This document shows positions 25,473-34,666 of a stretch of DNA of 64,000 bases, piece by piece. This stretch comes from Roseibium sp. MMSF_3544 (GTDB lineage Bacteria; Pseudomonadota; Alphaproteobacteria; Rhizobiales; Stappiaceae): assembly GCF_030732845.1 (NCBI RefSeq), contig NZ_JASHKA010000023.1:1-64000 (forward strand), written 5' to 3'. A program made the position numbers and the translations under genes. Every line of letters starts with the position of its first letter. Within the stretch, counting starts at the first letter, position 1. Below the pieces are notes generated by a model, which did not search any database, was not told the DNA's origin, and worked only from the letters and a program-made list of their open reading frames with translations.

Positions 25473-28145
25473 ATGCTTTCTCGGAATATATCTCCCATAC
25501 ACTCCGACCGTATACTTGGTATTATTCATAACGGTTCAAGAGATACACACATTGACATACTTTCTGACGGTAGAATAAACACTTCGCCGCATGCTGGTCA
25601 GCCATACGACACAATTACGCTTTCGAAGTTCATTGAGCTGGTTGAAAACCCGCAGGACGTACTAAAGGAAAACGCTCAGTGCATTATTGCTTCCAGCTAC
25701 AACGAGTTTGACGCCCGAACCCACGAAGTGCAGCGTCAACGAGGAATGTACAATGCGCTTGTCGGTGACTTGGACGACTGTAACGCCAGCCTGTCACATG
25801 TCGATGCGTGCCTAGCTAAGTGTCTGGGCAACGATGTCTTTCGCATCCTGTACACCACTAAAAGCAGCACACCTGAAAAGCAGAAGTCGCGTTTTGTTAT
25901 CCCGCTGGCCAAACAGTTGCCTGGCGACAAGTACAGCGCCTATCAGGCAGCGCTTTTTGATGCCCTGCAACAACAAGGCTTAGCGCTAGACCGCAGCCTG
26001 GAGCGCACCGCGCAAGTCTTTTACGGGCCGAACATGGGTGACCACTATGAGCACCTTATCAATGGCAGTGAGTTTCTAGACTACGACGGGCACCCGATAG
26101 AAATCGTCGCTAAGATCCATCTGGACACCATGCACAGCGAGAGCCAGAAAAGCAACACGGCGGCCACCGAGGGGCGCATGTCCTATATCGGCGCATTCCG
26201 CCGGAAGCATTCAATTGACGAGATGCTTGCGCTTTACGGTTTTGAATGTAGTCCAACGCACCGGGATCTGTGGCGGCATCCAGATCAGTCGACGGTCGGC
26301 TACGGCTCGATGCGCATAATGCGATACGCCAACGGTGACCGCTGGGTTTCCCTGTCCGACACGATCAACAAGTTCGGTGTTGGGCGTGAATCAGGACACG
26401 GGAGGCGGACTGGCGACGCTTTCGATTTGTACCTCTGTTTCGATGCCAACCGCGAACAGGCGAAAGCTTATGCGGTTGTGTGTTGGGAAGAATGGGAAGC
26501 GAAGCTTCTTGGTTGGAATCCAGAGTTGGAAACCGCCCGGGAATGTCTGGACCGCTTTATAAAACATGGGAAAGAGCTTTGGGCTAGGGTGGATTATATC
26601 GAAGGCATTCCTTACAGCGCCATAGCGAAAAACGAACAGATTGAATCCATCCGGCAGAAAAACCAAGCCGCTATACAGCCGGAAACTAGCGAGGACGACG
26701 AATGGGAGAGTGTGCCCAAAATCGACCCTGTCGCGCCACGGGAGCGTCCCACACCAGCACGTGCGATGACGGCGGCTGAGTTCTATAAGCGCTTCCCTCT
26801 AAAGCTGTCGCCATTCCCCATTACTAACCCACAAGAACAAGTTGGCGGCTTTGCAGGGGCGCTTGCGGACTATATCGACCGAGCTTCCGAAGTCAGTTCA
26901 ATCAACGGCTCGTTTATGTTGTCCCTGTCGCTGCTAGCTGCCGTCATTGGACCCCGATGCGCGACGGCTGGCACACAAACCAGAACCAATATGAACTTCG
27001 CCGGTCTGGATGAGTCTGGCATGGGTAAGTCGTCGCTGCTCCAAGTTGTTTACGATCTCTTGGATAACTTTAAGCCGGTGGAAAGCGACTTAAACGCAAC
27101 GAGCTATCTGTCAGCGCTGCGAGGGAGTGAAGACTTCCACAGCGACAGCGCCATCGTCGACGAACTACTCAACAAGAAAGCCGGTGGCTACAGCGTGAAG
27201 CTCTGTCTTATGGACGAGTTCGGAAAGATAATGCACCACGCGCTGAAGGGATCATCGGCAACACACAAACGCAAAATCATTGATGCGTTCACCAAGCTTT
27301 TCAGCAAGAGCAACAGCATCGACAAGGGAACGGGAGCTGCGACAAAGGAAGCCAAGCGCCCGCCTATTGAATACCCACACTTAAACCTTTTCGGATTCAG
27401 CACACCTGAAGTTTATTGGGGTGCTCTTGGCAGTGGAAACCTGCTTGACGGCAGTATCGCCCGCTACCTTGCTTTTTGCTTGGGCGATACCGTTGACCAG
27501 ACAGCCGACCGCGCAGACGAGGAACACTTCCGAACGAAGCTGGAGCAGTTTGTTGTCTGGCTAAACGCCCTGCCCTCGGTGACCGCTGCCAACCCTTACC
27601 GCATCGCGTGGGATGGCAATACACACGATCGACGCATCAAGCTTCGCCGTTCGATGGCTGCCGCAGCAAAATTTGCACGAGAGAACAGCATACCGGGCGC
27701 TCCCGCCATCGTAAGGCGCGTGGCAGAAATGACCGCTAAGATCGCGCTGGTCCTGGCCCTGAGCCGAACCTTCTGGATCACCGGTCATAAGGCAGAAGAA
27801 ACCCGCATCACGGACCACGATTTTGATATCGCCGCTGCGGTCGCGTTCCATTGCGCTGGTCTGGCCATCAACAATATCGGCAACCACATAACCGAGAACG
27901 ACCACGACGCTAATTCAAAAGAGGTGTTGCGGTTCATTGAGGACGGCAAGGCCAAGGGCAAAACGATGAGCGACATCCGTCGCAAGTTTTCCAAGAAGTT
28001 CCCGTCTAGAGCTTTGGCCACCGTGTTGGAGTCTCTTGTTTCTGGCGAGGAAGTAGTCCACATCACTGAGGAAATGGACAGGATTCGCAAGCTGGGTCAA
28101 AAAGGCCGTCCGTCAGAACGCTATATTCATAGGGCGCACCTTTAG
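25473..28145 (+). CDS. Primase/helicase-type replication protein (DUF3987-like)
   Basis: 890 residues from the ATG at 25473; a TTG lies 12 bases ahead. The N-terminal part has NALVGDLDDCNAS, with an acidic DLDD like the metal site of archaeo-eukaryotic primases, and a later basic block (DRSLERTAQVFYGP). The C-terminal half has a P-loop (FAGLDESGMGKSSLLQ), a Walker-B-like LCLMDEFGK and the DUF3987 pattern, typical of satellite and phage primase-helicases. It probably starts replication of the excised island. A repeat-rich AT region follows directly, as expected for an origin. The family call is moderately sure. Confidence 0.75.
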   Translation: MLSRNISPIHSDRILGIIHNGSRDTHIDILSDGRINTSPHAGQPYDTITLSKFIELVENPQDVLKENAQCIIASSYNEFDARTHEVQRQRGMYNALVGDLDDCNASLSHVDACLAKCLGNDVFRILYTTKSSTPEKQKSRFVIPLAKQLPGDKYSAYQAALFDALQQQGLALDRSLERTAQVFYGPNMGDHYEHLINGSEFLDYDGHPIEIVAKIHLDTMHSESQKSNTAATEGRMSYIGAFRRKHSIDEMLALYGFECSPTHRDLWRHPDQSTVGYGSMRIMRYANGDRWVSLSDTINKFGVGRESGHGRRTGDAFDLYLCFDANREQAKAYAVVCWEEWEAKLLGWNPELETARECLDRFIKHGKELWARVDYIEGIPYSAIAKNEQIESIRQKNQAAIQPETSEDDEWESVPKIDPVAPRERPTPARAMTAAEFYKRFPLKLSPFPITNPQEQVGGFAGALADYIDRASEVSSINGSFMLSLSLLAAVIGPRCATAGTQTRTNMNFAGLDESGMGKSSLLQVVYDLLDNFKPVESDLNATSYLSALRGSEDFHSDSAIVDELLNKKAGGYSVKLCLMDEFGKIMHHALKGSSATHKRKIIDAFTKLFSKSNSIDKGTGAATKEAKRPPIEYPHLNLFGFSTPEVYWGALGSGNLLDGSIARYLAFCLGDTVDQTADRADEEHFRTKLEQFVVWLNALPSVTAANPYRIAWDGNTHDRRIKLRRSMAAAAKFARENSIPGAPAIVRRVAEMTAKIALVLALSRTFWITGHKAEETRITDHDFDIAAAVAFHCAGLAINNIGNHITENDHDANSKEVLRFIEDGKAKGKTMSDIRRKFSKKFPSRALATVLESLVSGEEVVHITEEMDRIRKLGQKGRPSERYIHRAHL

Positions 28146-28441
28146 CATTTGTTGTATTTCTTGCACCGAAATGCAATAAATCAAAAAAGAATTTAAGTTA
28201 TTGTTTTTATTATTTTTTTACCTTTAAGGGCTCATTTGTTGTATTTTTGCAGGGGGTGCACCTCCACTCCCCACAAATCACCAAAAAGTTGCAAAGCAAT
28301 TTGAATACAGTCAAAAACAATGCTGGGGAAGCTACCCCCATAGCAACAATTAAAACAAATACTTTTTCCTTATATAAGTTATTGGTTTTATTGGGTTTCA
28401 TTTGTTGTTTTTTTCAAATGCAACAAATGCGCAACAAATAC
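28146..28441. other. AT-rich repeat region, possible replication origin
   Basis: Right after the primase stop there are three direct copies of CATTTGTTGTATTT or a near form (28146-28159, 28233-28246, 28399-28411). Two inverted copies follow (CAACAAATG within 28417-28429, CAACAAATAC at 28432-28441), in sequence made almost wholly of A and T. Iteron-like repeats beside a replication gene suggest an origin. No coding frame is convincing here. Confidence 0.5.
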
Positions 28442-28694
28442 AAGAAATGAAGGCTGGTGCTTCTTGAAGTTTTGTCTAAGGGCACATCAATTTAGAGATT
28501 GGAGAATTTTGTTGGTTGGGTGGCTGGCCGAGCAAAACCCTCGTTGGCCAAGGCTATTGGACTGTAGTAAACTGCCTTGCCGTTTCTACCCTTGATTGAA
28601 TCCATGAGCCCGTCTTAGGATTGCTTTGAGCTTTGCCCGTGACCATCCAATCCGGTCGCTCCAATAACACTTGAACTAACTACCCCACCGCCTT

Positions 28695-28722
28695 AAGCCC
28701 GCCCTTCGGACCGGGCTTTTTC
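28695..28722 (+). terminator. Rho-independent terminator
   Basis: AAGCCCG and CGGGCTT pair around CCCTTCGGAC, followed by a T run. The 28442-29173 stretch otherwise shows no convincing gene. Confidence 0.75.
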
Positions 28723-28761
28723 TCCTTGCAATCTTTGGTTGATTTTGTGACGTGTATTTAC

Positions 28762-28830
28762 GGCCCGTTTTTTGGGCCTCTAAGCACAGCACTTACTTGA
28801 AGGCTGCCCTTGTGGGTGGCCTTTCTTTTT
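28762..28830 (+). terminator. Two further stacked hairpins
   Basis: GGCCC and GGGCC pair at 28762-28778. AAGGCTGCCC and GGGTGGCCTT pair at 28800-28824, followed by T-rich sequence. Together with the hairpin at 28695 they form a terminator array between the replication and packaging genes. Confidence 0.5.
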
Positions 28831-29173
28831 GCCTGACTAGTCTATTTTTCGTGTAATGAATCGCGCACGATACTTCCTATCTTGCTGTTAATAATAGACT
28901 TTTGACTCAAAACAGGTGCGTTCCGAGCGCACATAACTCTCATAGAATGCCCCCCACTGGTGGTGCACTAAGGGCAACTTTCAACGACTGAGATTCCGAT
29001 ACTGAGTTTTCAGGAGTGTCGTCCAACGAAGGTGCGAGCCACCACGCCTGTTTGCCTAGCCCCCAATTGACCGCAAAAAAGTAAGCCTTGCAAAGTGGAA
29101 ACCCACCCGCTTGGATTGCGGATTACCAATGCCATAGGCTACAATTTTTCCATGCAAACGGCAGTCTAATGCG

Positions 29174-29560
29174 ATGAAAATCAGAGATAAAAACCCCAAT
29201 CGCCCTCCCTGGAGACCGCGAAAGATCGCTGCTCCTGAGGAGCTTATTGAATCCTTCGTAGCATACGCAAAGGACGTAGAGGAAAATCCTTTCTACACCG
29301 AAAAAATTTTCATAGTCGATGGCGGTGTCTTGAAAGCGAATCTGCGGGTCGCTCGTCCCATGACTATCGCCGGTTTCTGCAACTTCCTCGGCGTGTCTTC
29401 TCAAGCATGGAGATACTGGCGCGCTAAGCGCAAAGATCTCGCTGAGGCAATAGAGATTATCGACGGTGCAGTGTTTGCGCAAAAATTTGAAGGTGCTGCT
29501 GCAGGGATATTTAAAGCGAACATCATAAGCCGCGACTTGGCCCGCGGACATCAATCATAG
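29174..29560 (+). CDS. terS: Phage terminase small subunit-like protein
   Basis: 128 residues. The middle and C-terminal parts match DNA-packaging small terminases: MTIAGFCNFLGVSSQAWRYWRAKR is the helix-turn-helix that binds the pac site, and FAQKFEGAAAGIFKANIISRDL is the family's characteristic helix. The protein stops right after that helix, earlier than usual for the family, so it may be shortened. Satellite islands encode their own small terminase to redirect phage packaging. A hairpin terminator follows at 29587. Confidence 0.75.
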   Translation: MKIRDKNPNRPPWRPRKIAAPEELIESFVAYAKDVEENPFYTEKIFIVDGGVLKANLRVARPMTIAGFCNFLGVSSQAWRYWRAKRKDLAEAIEIIDGAVFAQKFEGAAAGIFKANIISRDLARGHQS

Positions 29561-29586
29561 CCCGAGACGTCCACTAGCAGCTGAAG

Positions 29587-29631
29587 CGTCGCCAGCCATT
29601 TGGTCTGGCTTGCGACGTAGTATTTTTATTT
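29587..29631 (+). terminator. Terminator after terS
   Basis: CGTCGCCAGCCA pairs with TGGCTTGCGACG (one mismatch), then TAGTATTTTTATTTT. Confidence 0.7.
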
Positions 29632-29666
29632 TGCCCAACGACCAGACAAAACCGCTTTTCGTCCAC

Positions 29667-30464
29667 TCAGTCTAAGCAGGTCCGTGAGCTTGTCTCTTCG
29701 TGGGCACCAATAAGGGTCACTTCTCTTACAAACTGTCGATTGTCTGCATCCACAACATCCGCGACAGATGCGGTGATGCTGAGCTCGTTTGCCGGAATGT
29801 CATTGGGCGTTGTGTATAAGCCAATTCCGATTTCTCGTGACTCACCTGGATTTATTCCGCCAGAGATTTTGTAGAAGCTATTGCCCTCTTCCCACGGCAC
29901 TTGCCGATTTTGGGATTGAACTGAATAAGAAATGCGCACTGAAGACACTGGCCAGGACAAATTGTTAGTAACAGTCACTCGCAGCTGCCTACTCGACACA
30001 TATTTCATGCGTTCAACCCGAGCATTTTTAACAGGCAAGGCGCTCATCAGACAACGCTTCTTGCCTTCCTTATCGGCAACTTGAGATTTGGGTTCGGGTG
30101 TCGCTTTTCCAGCGTTTGGTGTTTTCAACCCTGCGGCTATGATTTCCGCGGCGGTCTTTCCGTCAACCATTGGCCGGATAAAGGCGATCACATCGGCCTG
30201 GGACAATTTAGATGCCCCGTTCTCGGCTTTCGGTCGCGCAAAAGCTTTTGGAAGAAGCGCAGTAACGGTGATTTTTGTCAGTGCCGCTTTAAACCTCTGC
30301 TGGTCTTCCGGCGACAGTTTGGACACAACGACGGCGATACTTTTTTCCATCGCCTCAGCAGAACTCGCATCTATCGTTTGTGCTCGAACCGAAAAAGACA
30401 TCACTGTTGTAGCACCCACCAATATGGCTCCAGCAGTCAACACAGCCTTTAACATCACGGCCAC
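29667..30464 (-). CDS. Exported protein of unknown function
   Basis: 265 residues with a signal peptide (MAVMLKAVLTAGAILVGATTVMSFSVRA, cleavage near residue 29). An Ala/Lys-rich helical first half contains SIAVVVSKLSPEDQQRFKAALTKI. A Pro/Lys linker leads to a C-terminal beta-sandwich-like half (YVSSRQLRVTVTNNLSWPVSSVRISYSVQSQNR, then INPGESREIGIGLYTTPNDIP). It has two cysteines (in RCLMSAL and the terminal RTCLD) that could pair. No family recognised. Confidence 0.7.
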   Translation of the reverse strand: MAVMLKAVLTAGAILVGATTVMSFSVRAQTIDASSAEAMEKSIAVVVSKLSPEDQQRFKAALTKITVTALLPKAFARPKAENGASKLSQADVIAFIRPMVDGKTAAEIIAAGLKTPNAGKATPEPKSQVADKEGKKRCLMSALPVKNARVERMKYVSSRQLRVTVTNNLSWPVSSVRISYSVQSQNRQVPWEEGNSFYKISGGINPGESREIGIGLYTTPNDIPANELSITASVADVVDADNRQFVREVTLIGAHEETSSRTCLD

Positions 30465-31156
30465 TCTTTCTACTCTTGATTGCGTTTCTCGTACAAGCTA
30501 CTTATGTGTGATTTATTAAACAAACGTAAATGGTCAAAAATTTCTTTAAAATTCTGTTTTTATTCACCTTTTTAGATTTCACGAATAGAGCAACCAATTC
30601 ACACGACAGACGCGTTAGTGATATCTGACGCTGTTGGGTTGGAGCAATTGAACGAGTTTGTGGCCACCTCCCAGCACAAACAGCTGCTTTACAAAAAAGC
30701 CCTAGCACTGAAACACCAGTTTCAAGCTTCAAGATCACTTAAGAGTGTTGAGACTCTGAATTACCGGCTCGTTTGTTGCCCTACCATTGTCCACTTTGCG
30801 CTTCCATTTCGGTCGCTCGCCGCATATTAGGCTGCGCCCGAAAGCAGACGTTCATTTGAGGCGCAGCAAATTCACGGATTGGGCGGAGAGCGGACTTTTC
30901 CAGTGATTTGCATAATGGTCCGCTTTGCAAATGAATGTTATTTCGATCCGCAGATGTGGACTCGCGCCACTAGGTATTTGCCCGCGTTGGGAGCAGAACA
31001 AGCCAAGAAACGCTGCTGCCCAAAAAGACACTTTTTGAAGCACTAGCGCCCAGATTCACAGCGTCGTCTCATTGTAAGCAAGGTTCTTAGTGCACCTGAC
31101 TTGCGCTCTGAAAATGACGTTTGCGGTCGTGGAAACGTGGCTCTCTTGCTGCAAGA
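30465..31156. other. Non-coding stretch
   Basis: About 690 bp between the exported protein gene and the hydrolase-DsbA gene. Short open frames here lack ribosome sites and coherent composition. It includes GGCGCAGCAAATTCACGG and GGTCCGCTTTGCAAATG stretches of a style I associate with intergenic sequence of Roseobacter-group bacteria. Nothing further is supported. Confidence 0.4.
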
Positions 31157-32524
31157 TTATTCGAGTATGGCACCTACGAAAGCGGCGATCGCAGCAGCAT
31201 CCCAGCCGGTAAAGGCCTGTTCGCGACCATCTGCTAGCCGGACATAGAAGCCTGGCGTTCCTTGTATCCCAAGAGCGCGCATCGCGGCAGTGTTGATCCG
31301 CATTTCGTTCTGGTAGGCGTCGATCGCTTCCTGAGTGTTTGTCAGACCTGGCAAGATTCCGAGTTTCTCAAGTTCGCGCAAGGCCCGCACGCCGTTTATC
31401 TGACCCCGCCCGACCATCAACGCGTGGTAGGCGCGGTTGTAATCGTCAGGGGACACGAGCGAGAATGTGTGTGCCGTCGCTTCGCGCGAACCTGGCCCGA
31501 TCAACGGCACGTCCACCGCGACGACGCGGGTGTTGTCGGGCAATTGCGCAAGGAAACGACCCATCTGCCGGTGCGCGATCCGGCAGATGGAGCAGTTGAA
31601 GTCGAAGAATTTATAGATCACGAGATCGCCGTCTGGGTTCCCGAAATATCCGCCCCGCGCCTCGGCGGCGGCCAGCGCTTCGGCGATGATCGCCTGCGGG
31701 TCTTCGTCGGCGTCGGGGGCTGCGGTCACCGCCAGCGGCAGCGGACGAGTCTGTGCAACCGGTCGTCCGGCGATGCGGTCGTCGATCCAGGCCGCGATGG
31801 CCCGGCGCCCGGCTCCGCTGACAACGTGGGGGACGGCGAAGATCTGCAACTCAACCGACAGGTCCGCGTCCGACAGCGCCGCGATTGTGGCGTCAAGCTC
31901 CTCGGCGCTGAACCGCGAGTCGCGGGTGCCATACCCAATAAGCACAGGAGCGCCGTTTTTGATTGTCCAGCCTTCGGCCCGCACTTCAGGCGGAAGGCCA
32001 CCAGCGAACGCGATGTACCCCGCTGCAAGATCGGGGTGCGTCAGCGCAAGTCCGAGCGCCATCGACGCCCCTTGGCTGAAGCCGACGATATAGACTTGCG
32101 CCGGGTCCGCGCCAGTCTCGGTAACCAGTGCAGAGGTCGCGCTGGCGACCCATTCCGCATTCAAGCGCACGTCATCGGGGTCAACGGCGACAAAGCCAGA
32201 GCTGTCGTCAACCGGGTACCAAGCTCCGCCTCCGCCCTCTACGGGAACAGGCGCCTGGAGCGCAGCAAATGCGTGATCCGCTTGGGGTTCGACGTTGACA
32301 AGGGTTTCAATCTGCCTGGCATCCATCCCGTAGCCGTGAAGCCCGACAATCAGCGCGGCGCCAGGCATGTCAGCCTGGCGTATGATCCGGGCTTCGACTT
32401 CGCCGACTCCAGTTGTCAGCGTGACCGTCTCGGATGCCGACTGCGCTGTGGCACCGGTCGGTGCCACAGCAACGAGAGTAGCTGCCACGCCAAGTGCCAT
32501 CAACATTGACTTGAATCTAAGCAT
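31157..32524 (-). CDS. Exported alpha/beta hydrolase fused to a DsbA-like thioredoxin domain
   Basis: 455 residues from the ATG at 32524, preferred because AAAGGTG precedes it by 6 bases. A signal peptide covers the first 28 or so residues. Residues about 35-270 form a phospholipase/carboxylesterase-type alpha/beta hydrolase: LIVGLHGYG, nucleophile Ser in GFSQGASMALG, Asp in GYGTRDSRF, probable His in AVPHVVSGAG. Residues about 285-455 are a DsbA/ScsC-like domain with the redox motif CSIC (FDFNCSICRIAH) and the cis-Pro loop GIQGTPGFYV. I know of no standard family with this joint architecture. It follows the SRPBCC gene in one unit and lies near a DsbD-like reductase. Confidence 0.85.
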   Translation of the reverse strand: MLRFKSMLMALGVAATLVAVAPTGATAQSASETVTLTTGVGEVEARIIRQADMPGAALIVGLHGYGMDARQIETLVNVEPQADHAFAALQAPVPVEGGGGAWYPVDDSSGFVAVDPDDVRLNAEWVASATSALVTETGADPAQVYIVGFSQGASMALGLALTHPDLAAGYIAFAGGLPPEVRAEGWTIKNGAPVLIGYGTRDSRFSAEELDATIAALSDADLSVELQIFAVPHVVSGAGRRAIAAWIDDRIAGRPVAQTRPLPLAVTAAPDADEDPQAIIAEALAAAEARGGYFGNPDGDLVIYKFFDFNCSICRIAHRQMGRFLAQLPDNTRVVAVDVPLIGPGSREATAHTFSLVSPDDYNRAYHALMVGRGQINGVRALRELEKLGILPGLTNTQEAIDAYQNEMRINTAAMRALGIQGTPGFYVRLADGREQAFTGWDAAAIAAFVGAILE

Positions 32525-32541
32525 GTACAGCACCTTTGCGA

Positions 32542-33597
32542 TCAGGTCGGTGACGGGAACTGACGGGCGTAGGGCTCCCCGTTCTCGAGGAAGTACTTGA
32601 GATCGTCGATACCGAACCCGGCGAACATGTAGAAATTCGTCCGCGCGAATGCGACGGCCTGCGGTGGAACACCAGGGGCGGTCTCGAAAACGATCGAAAC
32701 CGTAACTTCAGAAGTGTTCTCGTCGATCGGTGCGACGCTCCACACTGCCTCGTTGGAAGTCACAAAGGGAGGCATGCCTTCTTCGATCGTGTAAGCATAG
32801 GTGAGATTGTCTTCGTCGTACCGTGTGATGATCTCGCGGGTCGCGCCACCAAGACCGGGGATGAAGCAGGCGCGAACGTCGCCAACTTTCCCATCCGTGT
32901 CCTCAAATTCGATGGACTCGATCACGCTCGACCATTCGTGAGCGTTGGCGTAGTTCTCGGCAACCTCAGCCCAGACCTCCTGCGCCGACACGTTGAACAC
33001 CCGGGTATGGGTGAGCGTCACGTCGGCAATTCCGGTGTGGGTACCCGCAATGTAACCGCCCAATTCCGAAGCCAGGCTGGCCGCGGCGTTCGTGTAAAGC
33101 GCGAGATCCTCTTTGCTGGCCTGTCCATCATAATATTGCTGCCAGCTCACAACCGAGCCCTCGCGCTCTTCGGCAGGACGGACCTGAAGGACGCCAAGGT
33201 GGTTCGACAACCCCATCGGGTTACCGTCGGCCAGACTGTAGGCGAACGAAAGTTTGTCGGCGTCGTTGACATGGATGATCTCTTTGATCTTGCTACCGTC
33301 GGACAAGGTCAGATCGCGAGACATGCCGTCAGCGGCCATCATCGCGGCGTCCACGCCATCTACCACTTTGGCGACGTTGTCGGCATCTGTGACGAACGCA
33401 AAGACGTCCGCTGGCGAGGCGGCAAGTTCGACTTCAATTGTAAACTGCATCGGTGCCATGGTCAGTTCGTCGACCATAACCGCGCCGACGACACGCGGCG
33501 GCATTTCCTGAGCGACCGCAACAGGTGCGGTAGCCGCGAGACTTGTGGCAACGGCCACAATGGCGGCGGTTGTCTTGAGAGTAGAAATCAGGCGCAT
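32542..33597 (-). CDS. Exported tandem SRPBCC-domain protein
   Basis: 351 residues from the ATG at 33597, preceded by AGGAGGT at ideal spacing. A signal peptide (MRLISTLKTTAAIVAVATSLAATAPVAVA) is followed by two SRPBCC (START-like) ligand-binding domains. One starts at FTIEVELAASPADVFAFVTDADNVAKVVDGV, the second at THTRVFNVSAQEVWAEVAENYANAHEWSSVIESI. SRPBCC folds bind hydrophobic ligands; exported versions are unusual. Divergent from a LysR regulator and upstream of the hydrolase-DsbA gene. Confidence 0.82.
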   Translation of the reverse strand: MRLISTLKTTAAIVAVATSLAATAPVAVAQEMPPRVVGAVMVDELTMAPMQFTIEVELAASPADVFAFVTDADNVAKVVDGVDAAMMAADGMSRDLTLSDGSKIKEIIHVNDADKLSFAYSLADGNPMGLSNHLGVLQVRPAEEREGSVVSWQQYYDGQASKEDLALYTNAAASLASELGGYIAGTHTGIADVTLTHTRVFNVSAQEVWAEVAENYANAHEWSSVIESIEFEDTDGKVGDVRACFIPGLGGATREIITRYDEDNLTYAYTIEEGMPPFVTSNEAVWSVAPIDENTSEVTVSIVFETAPGVPPQAVAFARTNFYMFAGFGIDDLKYFLENGEPYARQFPSPT

Positions 33598-33757
33598 GGG
33601 AAACCTCCTGGTTGGGTACCTGCGCACGAAAGCTACACCATTCGAATGTGCACCTCGTGTTCTGAATATGGGCCGAGCTGGACGAAAAATGGAACACCGG
33701 CTATGTATTGAAGTGTGACATCCACACACGAACGAAAATACAGCCTCTTAGCCAAAG

Positions 33758-34666
33758 GTGATCTCCACGGTGTCTGTCGATTGGAACGATTTGAAGGTCT
33801 TTCTCGCCGTCGCGCGTGCGGGTTCGATTCGCGGTGCATCAGATAGCTTGAAGGTCGCGCACTCCACCGTGTCCCGCAGAATGGATGCGCTTGAATTTGC
33901 GTTAAAGACCCGACTCTTTGACCGGACGTCGGACGGCTTGCTGATAACCTCGGCGGGCGAAGACCTGCTTGGATCTGCGCGAACGATTGAAGAAACAATG
34001 CATTCTGCCGAACGGTCCGTCGCGGGACGGGACCGCGAGCTGTCCGGCGACGTCCGCTTTACTCTTCCGCTACCAATGGCCGTTTGCGTTCTGACCGACG
34101 ACCTAGCCAGCTTCGTTGAGCAAAATCCACTCGTTAACCTGATCCTCGATATAACCGAGGACCTTCTTGATCTGTCAAAGCGGGAAGCTGACATCGCAAT
34201 GCGTTTTACATCGCAAGGCAATTCACCGCCTGACTACCTGGTTGGGCGCAACCTGGCGACTCAGGCGTCTTGTGCCTATGCCTCGGCCGGTTACATCGAG
34301 TCACATGTCTTTACAGGATCCGATCGAAACGGACGTTGGCTTGGATGGGATGACGTTGTCGAATATCCAAAATGGGTTCACTCGGCGGGGCTGGAGCCCA
34401 TGCCAGTCACCGGCAGTTTCGACGACGTGTTTGTTCAGATGGCTTTTGCCAAGCGTGGCCTTGGTATGGCCTTTCTACCATGCATGATGGGCGACCTCGA
34501 ACCGGGACTTCAGCGGGTACCCGGCGCACGACCGGTTCCGCATACTTCGCTGTGGGTTCTGACCCATCCGGACCTGCGGGACAGCGTACGACTTCGCAGC
34601 TTCCGCGAGTATCTGTACGACGCCGTTTCCGACAAGCTTGATCTCATCGAGGGGCGCGGCGCTTAA
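33758..34666 (+). CDS. LysR-family transcriptional regulator
   Basis: 302 residues, GTG start. The N-terminal winged helix is typical (WNDLKVFLAVARAGSIRGASDSLKVAHSTVSRRMDALE, then LKTRLFDRTSDGLLITSAG) and the C-terminal part is the substrate-binding domain. It is divergent from the tandem SRPBCC gene (160-bp gap), the usual LysR arrangement, so it may control that operon. Its stop overlaps the converging DsbD-like gene by 4 bp. Confidence 0.88.
   Translation: MISTVSVDWNDLKVFLAVARAGSIRGASDSLKVAHSTVSRRMDALEFALKTRLFDRTSDGLLITSAGEDLLGSARTIEETMHSAERSVAGRDRELSGDVRFTLPLPMAVCVLTDDLASFVEQNPLVNLILDITEDLLDLSKREADIAMRFTSQGNSPPDYLVGRNLATQASCAYASAGYIESHVFTGSDRNGRWLGWDDVVEYPKWVHSAGLEPMPVTGSFDDVFVQMAFAKRGLGMAFLPCMMGDLEPGLQRVPGARPVPHTSLWVLTHPDLRDSVRLRSFREYLYDAVSDKLDLIEGRGA

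Noticed and set aside
28860-28871. ATCGCGCACGAT, similar to the ohr/ohrR operator copies
   Set aside because: A single 12-base match in non-coding island DNA with no gene it could obviously control; chance is likely.
30502-30738. 78-codon minus-strand frame upstream of the exported-protein gene
   Set aside because: No ribosome site and irregular composition; not distinguishable from non-coding DNA.
31122-31131. GCGGTCGTGG, equal to the first ten bases of tRNA-Leu, as a possible inner attachment site
   Set aside because: It matches the 5' end rather than the 3' integration end, is only ten bases long, and has no tRNA context.
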